Positions 56,766-64,000 of a stretch of DNA of 64,000 nt are shown here, one piece after another (position 1 is the first letter of the stretch; every line of letters begins with the position of its first letter). The position numbers and the translations under genes were made by a program. Origin of the DNA: Setomelanomma holmii. Lineage: Eukaryota; Ascomycota; Dothideomycetes; Pleosporales; Phaeosphaeriaceae. Location of the stretch: the NCBI GenBank assembly GCA_010015745.1, contig ML978266.1, forward strand, positions 38,138 through 102,137. Reading direction: 5' to 3'. Under the pieces are notes generated by a model. That model saw only the letters and a list, made by a program, of their open reading frames with translations. It searched no databases and was not told the DNA's origin.

Positions 56766-58654
56766 ATGACGACCTCAAACCACAAGGCAAACGCCATGCA
56801 CGTCGAGGCTGTCGACAGCTCGAGCGATGGCGAGCAACGACGAGATAGCAGCGAGATCAGCGCGAATGAAGAGACTGTTCGACATCTTCAGATGACCGTT
56901 GAGGAGGTCGGCATGGTATGTGACATGCAGACCTGGATGACTTAGCGTACCTAACCGTCAGATAGACCTTTAGAACCATCATGGCAGCAACCACCATGGC
57001 CATGTGCTACAACACCTATCTCTTCACTCTCCTCATTCCGCCAGCGATCCTGAGTTTCATCAATGCCGATTTAGGCCCGGACCCACGCTACACCTGGATC
57101 ACTATCTCTTGGAATCTTGGGGTGCCATGTTTGTGACTGTCGGTGGTCGCTTGTCGGATATTTTCGGACGTCGCTGGTTCTTCTTCGCCGGCGCAGTCAT
57201 CCTCATGATCGGTAGCATCGTTTCAGCGACTGGTCAAAGCATCGGGCAGATGATTGCGGGAGGTGCATTGTTCGGATGCGGATCCGGTTTCCTTGAGATG
57301 GCTTTCGGAGCCGTGCAAGAAATCGTGCCGAGCAAGTACCGTCACGTTACCATCGGGTTGTTCGATGCGGCATCCATCATTGCTCAAATGATGCCTCTCA
57401 TCTCTTGGTAAGCGTACAGGCATGCTTCTCTAGTGATCACATGTCTAACCGCTTCAGGATTATCATCAAGAAGACTGGCAACTGGCGCATATGTTAATAC
57501 ATCATGATCGCCTTCCAGGCCCACAACCTTGCGATGCTCATCACTTTCTACCACCCGCCCACCTGGAAAGAGAAGCGTGCCGAGCACGGTAAATCCGCGA
57601 AGCAGCTCATCCGCGAATTTGACTGGCTTGGTCTCTTCTTCTTCCTCGCTGGCTGCACTTTGTTCATTGTCGGCGTGTCCTGGGGCGGCTCAATGGCGCC
57701 TTGGGTCAGCGCGACAGTGCTATGTCCCATTATTATCGGTCTCTTGACCATGATCGGCCTTGGATTCTACGAGGCATACTACCCTCTCAAGGCACCGCTG
57801 TTTCCTCCAAGGCTGTTTAGAGCGGCGTGACATTTCACCGTGCCAATGTTCGTCATGGCTATCGGCGGCATGCAGTACTACTCCAAAGCTACTCTTTGGC
57901 TACGTCTATCCCAACTGGTTTACGCCTCGGACGAGATTTCAAAGGGCTTATTTGCCGAAGTGCTTCCGCTCGGTACCATCATTGGTGGCATCATCGTCGC
58001 TTTCTCCAAGGTCATTGGGCACCAACGCTGGGTCATCATGTTCGCCGTCGCGCTCCAGACAGCCTGTGTTGGCGCAATGAGCACATCTACAGTGGATAAT
58101 CCTGGGAAGTCGATCATACTTACGGTCATCATCTCTACCTGTACAAGCGTCAATCTGCTCAACGGCATGGTCCTAGTTGGCTTTGGTATCGTGTATCAAG
58201 AAGATATCGGCACCGCTGCTGGACTCGCTGGTACATCACGCTTACTCGCAGGTGCAGTTACAACGGCAATTTTTCAAATGTCACGAACAACTAATACGCT
58301 GCTACCTTACCCGCTCGCATCCGCGCGAATATTGCCCCATTCAATCTACCGAGCGCAACGATAACACGCCTCATCGCCGCAGCAAAAGCAAAAGCAAATA
58401 CGGCAGCAGGATACGCTGCCATTCCAGGCATCACGCCCGCAATCCGCATCGCAGCCAGTCTGGGGAACAAGCAGGCATACCTCGAAGGCGCACATCTGAG
58501 TTATCTAGTAGCACTGGCATTCGGTCTTTGTGTTGTGGTCGCCGCATTCTTCATTCCAACTGTTGATAGGCGGAAGTGTACGGACAAGACGGTCGCGATC
58601 CAGAAGCATGATAGGAAAGTGCTGGAGGAGAAGAAAGTGGGTGGCGCTGCGTGA
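56766..58654 (+). pseudogene. MFS transporter pseudogene (TRI12/siderophore-exporter type)
   Basis: This was a 14-helix-type major facilitator resembling fungal efflux pumps of the TRI12 or siderophore group. It starts at ATG 56766 with a charged N-terminus (HLQMTVEEVGM). An intron follows (56919 to about 56962) and then a helix region MAAT...YLFTLLIPPAILSFINADLG. The hallmark is GAMFVTVGGRLSDIFGRRWF. Several independent lesions are visible: an extra base near 56968, a lost base near 57120 in the LG-GAMF junction, a TAA near 57494 (WRIC-stop-YIM), a TGA near 57828 (FRAA-stop-HFTV, probably from CGA) and a frame change near 58310 before ANIAPFNLP. It ends at 58654 (KKVGGAA). No translation across all of it is possible. 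Confidence 0.85.
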
Positions 58655-59965
58655 TGATTAGAAGGTCCTCACTGTGTATTAGTGTTCCACACGAACGATC
58701 ACACAGCAACAAGCGATTGAATGTAGCGAACACGTGCAATCGTAAAGTGGCGTCATATGTAGATCAGATCGAGGTTATGGTGAGTGATGTTATGCTTTGC
58801 ACCAGCTCGCTCTAACCTGACGTTGTCCTGCGCCCGACGACATGAAATGCGGAGCGCCATCGAGTTCAGCGACCCATTCTATATCGTACTGCACCCTTTT
58901 AGAAGCAAGTAGAACTGTACCTCCGCTCATAAGATGTCAATATCAGCAGAAGGTATCCAGCACAGTCATCACTGGGTGGTGTACTCACAAACAACCCTTC
59001 AGTCACAGACGCAGCCACTGATGCAATCGTCACGTCCAGACTTGCAAGGATTCCAGACACATGTTCTCTTGAATGTTTTAGGACCTTAGGCTACTGCCTT
59101 TCCGCTTACGGGGACTGCGCTTGCTGCTGCCATCGAGGAAAGAAGCAGTAACTTAGAAGAGTTGTGACGAGCGCTCGTGCGGAGATCATTGTGGTAGAAC
59201 AGTGAAGAGTTGAGTGACGAGGCTTTTTGTGATTTGCTGGAGAGTCAACTGGAACTTTAGATGAGTCCCAAAGCAGATGAGGAGGGCTTTATAGTGTTCT
59301 CGAGCCGTTTCATGGTTACATGGCAAGAACGCATTGTCATCGCAACGAACAGCTGACAATTGGTCAGACCACAAATCGGACGGGATCAAGAACAATGTAA
59401 GTTTTGAACGATATTTCGTGGAACAAAAACAATTATCGGGCTCGTATAGTGCCGAATCATGGTAGGCTACACTGAACGCAGCCCTGACTACCGCACTAAA
59501 TGCCGGATTGGAACACCCTTTTGTATCCCACAATGGAAAGCGTGATTGTCCTGGTGAACGGTGAACGGAGCATCATCGCTTATTGCTACGATCAAGTAGA
59601 GTGGCAAGATGAGCACTATCCTGCTGTTGGTAGCAAAATGTCGAAAGTCTGCGCATTGAGCTGAGGATATGACCCAAAGGGGAAGGTGACGGAATGCGCG
59701 CATCATGTTCGTGCAACCAGTAATGTATAGCTACGAGTCAAAATAATAGAGCCTCCCAGACTGCGAGCCGAGAGACATGATGCTCAGACTTTGCTCTCAG
59801 CAATCACACCCACCGTCGTCGCTCCTTGCTCGCTGCCCTCGTCGCTTCCAACACCTTCAAGCTCAGCCTCCTTCTTAGCCAGTGCGCGCATCTCAAACTG
59901 TCACGGTTGAAATCTCGCATATATACGGTACTATGGCGGGGTACGATGTGTTCACATTTTGCCCC
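58655..59965. other. Intergenic region between two MFS pseudogenes
   Basis: About 1.3 kb hold only short frames without motifs. The two pseudogenes converge on it. Confidence 0.35.
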
Positions 59966-61780
59966 CTATTTTGACCGCGACACAAACACCCTCACAACAA
60001 TGACCCAGATGCACATACCGACCAAAAAACTAAGACTCGCTTTGAATCCCTTGCCAAACTTCGGCGCATCAGTAATCGGATACAGAAATTGCCGAATGAC
60101 AGTCGTCAATGCCGCTCCGCAACTGTTCATAATCGCCAATGTCAAAGCTCGAACTTGTGCGTCACCAGTAGTCAGAATGTTCGCCCATGCGTAAAATATC
60201 GGGGACAGGGGTCCGTCTAGTCCGGCGAACATGTAAGAAGCGATTTTGAGGCCGAGTGGGATACTCCACGTGACAGGGCAGATTGTGCCGAAGAGAAGGA
60301 TAGTGAGGTTCAGGGCAACGGCTTTCATGCGGTAGCCTGTGATGTCGATGTAGGTGTTGAGAAAAAGGACCATGATGATTTTGAAGCCATTGATGGATGT
60401 GGGGATGTTGTTGACCTGGCATAGCGTCAGCAGGGCAGTTGTGATTAGAGGCGGTATAGACTCACCTCGTAGAGAGACCATTTGTGATCAGGGTCGTTGC
60501 TCAGAAAGAGCTGTGCCACGGTGTTTGCGAATTTTCCCACGGTAGTATTCCAGAAGCTGCGAAGCGTGAACACAGATCAGATGCGCGCGTGATGTACATT
60601 TCGCCGCGACTCACCACCACAGGATTGTTAGTACATAGAGCTGCCACGTATTCACGGTGCGCTTGAACAAGTCTAGGCTGAATCGTGTTTCTTCCTGCCT
60701 CCATCTTCGATCAACCTATCCACGTGTCAGGCACGGTGATATACCGTAGCCCTCTAGTGTTCCGCCCCAGGTTCTCATCCCATCCTCCCTCTCGCGCTAG
60801 TACGTTCTGGGCTTAGCGCCCAGCTCGCGCCTTCTTACATAGCTCGCTCCTTCCATAGAACCAATACAACACGATTCACACATGTCCCATTCCTGGTCCT
60901 ATTGACACCACGCATCTCGTCTTCTCCTGCGCGGACAGATAGAATGCCTTGGTCCGATCCGGAGTATCGAGGAAGAATACAAATCCATACCCAGCAATGA
61001 CAATGGTACTAACACCGTCAAAGATGAAGACCCATCGCCTGAACATCACATTAGCCAAGCTTCACACAAATTTAGTAGCAGTACCTACCACGCAGCTAAT
61101 CCACTCCTGCCATTCATGCCCGCGATCATAGCTGATTGGATATAGCCGGAGAACATAGTCCCGACATATGCCGCGCATGCGAAAATCGCTGTTCTTTTCC
61201 CAATCTCGGTTCGTTTGTACCATGACCCGAGCACATACTACACTCCGACGAAATAAGTTCCCTCAAGGAAGCCGATTAAAAAGCGAATGGGATAGAGCTG
61301 GTGAGTGCTTGTGACGAACGTCGTTCCGATTGTGATAATGCCCCATAGAAGCTCTAGGCCAGGAAGAAGCATTCGTGGAGGGATCCAGGTTAGGAGGAGA
61401 TTGGCAGGAATGGGCCCCAGTATTTGGCTTGGAAAGTATGAGTGAAGTCTAGGTAGTGGTTTCAAGGTTGATCCTACCAACTTGAAAACATGTCACCGCA
61501 AGGTTGTAATCTGTTCCCAGTATGTTAAGATCCTCGCGCATCCCGTTCATATATGCGTTGCTAAGGTTGGCTTGGTTAAGCCACTTTGTGAAGTACGCGA
61601 GACAGCCATATGTGAGGATGAAGAAATCGATCTTGTGCAAAAGCCTGTGACACTTGATATCAGGATTGGTTCGTTAACGGTATGTCGATATATACTTCCT
61701 CTCACTAGATGGTGTTCCTTTTGGATGCCAGATGAAGGATGCCGGGCGGTCTTTACCATACGAGGAGGCGGAGAGGTTCT
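59966..61780 (-). pseudogene. MFS transporter pseudogene (Dal5/allantoate-permease type) with solo LTR insertion
   Basis: The protein resembled anion:cation symporters of the Dal5 group. It reads on the minus strand from about 61780. The segments are FIWHPKGTPSSERKY, then KIDFFILTYGCLAYFTKWLN, SNAYMNGMREDLNILGTDYN, FQVG, QILGPIPANLLLTWIPPRM, RFLIGFLEGTYFVGV, SWYKRTEIGKRTAIF, RWVFIFDGVSTIVIAGYGF and, after the insertion, EETRFSLDLFKRTVNTWQLY. It ends with MCIWVIVVRVFVSRSK. The lesions are a TAG at GV-stop-YVLGSWY (about 61241), a 183-bp solo LTR with a 5-base target duplication at 60725-60907, and a frame change soon after it (LIE to RWRQEE). Introns are seen at about 61042-61089 (donor GTAGGT) and 60420-60466 (donor GTGAGT). 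The protein is clearly lost. Confidence 0.82.
60725..60907. mobile_element. Solo LTR, family A copy 2, inside the Dal5-type MFS gene
   Basis: This is 183 bp with TGTCA and TGACA ends, flanked by a perfect 5-base duplication CCACG (60720-60724 and 60908-60912). It is about 93% identical by eye to the copy at 5433-5615. The two insertions are 55 kb apart and in the same orientation on the plus strand. Confidence 0.9.
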
Positions 61781-62303
61781 TCACGTAGTATGATAGTGAG
61801 AGCGCCATCTTGGTGGAATGGATCTTGTCAATGGGGCAAGGTTGAGAAGAATCGCGTCGTATTGAATCTATGAGAAAGAGCTATTGAAGTAGGCAGGCGT
61901 GAGCGCTCTGACTCCGAGGTTAAGCACTAGTCCCAATCAGGCAGATCGCGAGGAAAGAGAAAGGACGGAATCTGGGGCAAGCGCCCTCCCAGGCGGGCGC
62001 ACACACCCCGACGGACAGATCTTGCTGCACAACCTCGGGATGAAGCGTCTCAAGAACCGTCGTGCGACGTGCTGGCAGGCAATCCCGGATTTGTAGGTCG
62101 CATGCGCACCGAGCGACGATCTTGCCCTTATCGTATACCAACATGCCTAGAATCTCCATCTTTGCCCACCTTTGCGATGCCTATCGGAATTGCTATCGAG
62201 TCTATGCAGTTGGGCGTACTGTCATGGATATCGTTGTACGTTTTGCCAGAGCTAAGCAGCTAGCGAGTAATTAGTGCTCCTGGAAACCTTTCGTGGACCC
62301 AAC
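61781..62303. other. Intergenic region
   Basis: No gene was recognised. Frames 61899-62096 plus and 61920-62159 minus are open but without motifs. Confidence 0.35.
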
Positions 62304-62308
62304 TAAGA

Positions 62309-62477
62309 TGTTGGATGTGGGAGCACAGGGTAGGTATGAATGAGGCAGAAGGTTGTTGTATTGAGAGAGCTACTGCGAGCGATTATATACACAACCAGAT
62401 GAGTAAGCAGGTGACTAACAGAATCACGTGAGATGCAGTTCACAGTGTACTGTGTGAACTGAGGTGCCAGGCTGACA
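62309..62477 (-). mobile_element. Solo LTR, family B copy 1 (inverted)
   Basis: This 169-bp element reads on the minus strand from TGTCAGCC to CATCCAACA. It is flanked by a perfect 5-base duplication TAAGA (62304-62308 and 62478-62482). A near-identical copy with about two differences lies at 63700-63868. Near its 5' end is an almost perfect palindrome, CAGTTCACA...TGTGAACTG, and it also holds a TATATAATC element. Confidence 0.9.
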
Positions 62478-63010
62478 TAAGATAATGAGGTCCATTGAGC
62501 GATGATGTGGTGTATGCAGGATAGGCAGCACATATCCGCCTTGGCTTGATCATCTGTTGCAGTGAATGCAGAGAATCGAAAGATAATCGCGCAAAGCAGT
62601 AAGTCATGTAACGGTACAAAAAGGCCGACCCTGTGTACCGTTGATTATACAAGGTATTTATACCGTCACACACCCCCAGCTCGAACGAAATCGTAGACAT
62701 AGTGCAGAGCTGACACTAAATGAGTTTTCACCCTCTCCAGGGCTCGATAGACTAGGTTTTCACCCTCCTCAGGGACGTAGGGTTTACATGACGTATTTAT
62801 GATCCAGTTCAGGTAAGAGGTGCTTGATATGATGAGGAAGTAGCATCAGACCACCAGCACGTGGCACACGTGATTTGCTCCTCTCATAAACCGTTACATC
62901 ATCGGACTTGCGCGCCCGATACTCACCCGATGCGAACAGTTTGAACCTCAATTGAAAAAATGAGGGTGTCGCAGCCGACGCGATTTGAGAACCTTTGCTA
63001 CCAGACGACA
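62478..63010. other. Region upstream of the broken oxygenase gene
   Basis: This contains two copies of a short direct repeat, GTTTTCACCCTC[T/C]CCAGGG-like, at about 62722-62744 and 62754-62776. It is otherwise featureless and presumably the old promoter. Confidence 0.4.
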
Positions 63011-63310
63011 ATGGCCGAAGTGCTGCATACGACGAATGTGGTCAACTTGCCCGAAACCAAGGTCGGCTTCATCCTCCTGTTCATATAATCATTTCGACGC
63101 CCTGACAACGCCGTTAGAATACCGATAAGTATGTATACTTCCATTCTGGTTCGGAATCCACATATCGGAAGGTGGCCGACAAGCCGACGGGCTTCACGTC
63201 CATTCCCACGATCGACGTGAGCGAGATCGATGCTCTTTGAGTGAAAGAAAAGCCATCGCAGTAGAGATCCGTGAAGCATGCGAAAGCTGTGGTTTCTTCT
63301 ACATCAAGTC
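63011..63310 (+). pseudogene. 2-oxoglutarate/Fe(II) oxygenase, broken N-terminal fragment
   Basis: ATG 63011 begins MAEVLHTTNVVNLPETK. An intron from 63062 (donor GTCGGC, weak) to about 63170 would give VADKPTGFTSIPTIDVSEID. The next segment, SERKAIAVEIREACESCGFF, then YIK, follows only after a frame change near 63229-63240. FTSIPTIDVSEI and AIAVEIREACE...GFFYIK are the standard N-terminal segment of plant and fungal 2OG-Fe(II) dioxygenases (isopenicillin-N-synthase-like). The catalytic HxD...H region is not found downstream in the window. It is a decayed, 3'-lost gene. The family-B LTR follows at 63700. Confidence 0.6.
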
Positions 63311-63699
63311 TCTCAATCGTGCGTATGCACGATATACAACGTTGCAGACAGGCCGCGGCTCATCGCGATGCCAGCCGGCTTGTCGCCAAGGCTGTGGACG
63401 CCATTTGTGTAGACTCGGGAAGCCTTACAGCAAGTACATTATATGCATTCGAGCAGTTGCCACGAGTCGACCAATTATCATCTTCATCGCAGACACATGA
63501 AAGCATAGAGGTGTCGTGTGTGGGTGACTATGCCTGATGCACCACGGAGTGCCTGCGATTGCCTGACGGTCGAAGGAATTGCTGCATGCCGAGTCAAAGT
63601 ATTTGTCAGAATATCGACTATATCAACCTTTAAGCCAAGGAGCGAGAAGGTCGGCCTTTTTGCATCCAACAGTATTTACAGCGCCTCTGTTATGAGTTA

Positions 63700-63868
63700 T
63701 GTCAGCCTGGCACCTCAGTTCACACAGTACACTGTGAACTGCATCTCACGTGACTCTGTTAGTCACCTGCTTACTCATCTGGTTGTGTATATAATCGCTC
63801 ACAGTAGCTCTCTCAATACAACAACCTTCTGCCTCATTCATACCTACCCTGTGCTCCCACATCCAACA
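63700..63868 (+). mobile_element. Solo LTR, family B copy 2
   Basis: This 169-bp element (TGTCAGCC...CATCCAACA) is nearly identical to the inverted copy at 62309-62477. The flanks share only GTTA next to the ends (63696-63699 and 63869-63872), so the target duplication is less clean than for copy 1. GTTATGAG occurs close to both ends. Confidence 0.85.
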
Positions 63869-64000
63869 GTTATGAGCCCGGTATCCCCGCACCACGCTGC
63901 GATACTCAAATAAGATTGTTCACTCTTTTGATTGCTATACACGTTGTGAACGTCGTCCCTGCAATCCTCCTGTTGCTGCACGCTTGCTGTTATTGCAACC

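Noticed and set aside
62303..62533. Minus-strand frame similar to the plus-strand frame at 63518-63913
   Set aside because: The protein similarity is only because both frames lie in the two copies of the 169-bp LTR. Neither is a gene.

Overview
The window is from a filamentous ascomycete fungus, probably Dothideomycetes (inference). The evidence is short introns of about 47-85 bases with GT-AG ends and CTAAC/CTGAC-like branch points, several HET (vegetative incompatibility) genes, a Zn2Cys6 regulator, an ascomycete laccase, and a Fot1/pogo transposon whose stop codons look like repeat-induced point mutation (RIP). Exon structures below were joined by eye from splice signals and protein continuity, and no database search was run.

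Layout. 1-15,200 is accessory: a gene fragment at the edge, an unrecognised 418-aa protein, three HET genes on the minus strand (2155-3547, 6610-8996, 13129-15176), a reductase pseudogene split by a solo LTR (5031-6399), and a RIP-damaged pogo transposon (9023-11163). 16,100-20,000 holds a divergent mitochondrial pair, ATM1 and AIM24. 20,500-32,700 holds a small Arg-rich protein, a single-pass membrane protein, a 613-aa conserved-looking protein, a secreted cupin and a Zn2Cys6 regulator with a 6-base micro-exon. 35,500-41,830 is a compact housekeeping block: APN1 (DNA repair) divergent from DIM1 (18S rRNA methylation), DIM1 convergent with HIS7 (histidine synthesis), HIS7 divergent from IMP3 (U3 snoRNP).

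From about 43,000 to the end the DNA is accessory again: a HET pseudogene related to the first HET gene, a Baeyer-Villiger type monooxygenase, a 444-bp MITE, a laccase, an acetate-type transporter, two MFS transporter pseudogenes (one carrying a second copy of the solo LTR found in the reductase), a broken 2-oxoglutarate oxygenase start, and an inverted pair of a second LTR family.

The housekeeping genes are intact, whereas at least five accessory genes (reductase, HET, two MFS, oxygenase) carry frameshifts, stops or insertions. This looks like ongoing decay of dispensable genes beside transposable elements rather than sequence error. No tRNA, rRNA or CRISPR array was recognised. I saw no clear new multi-gene system. 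The most unusual signals are the two solo-LTR families with target duplications, the related HET proteins with oppositely charged repeat tails, and the 6-base micro-exon inside a zinc-cluster motif.
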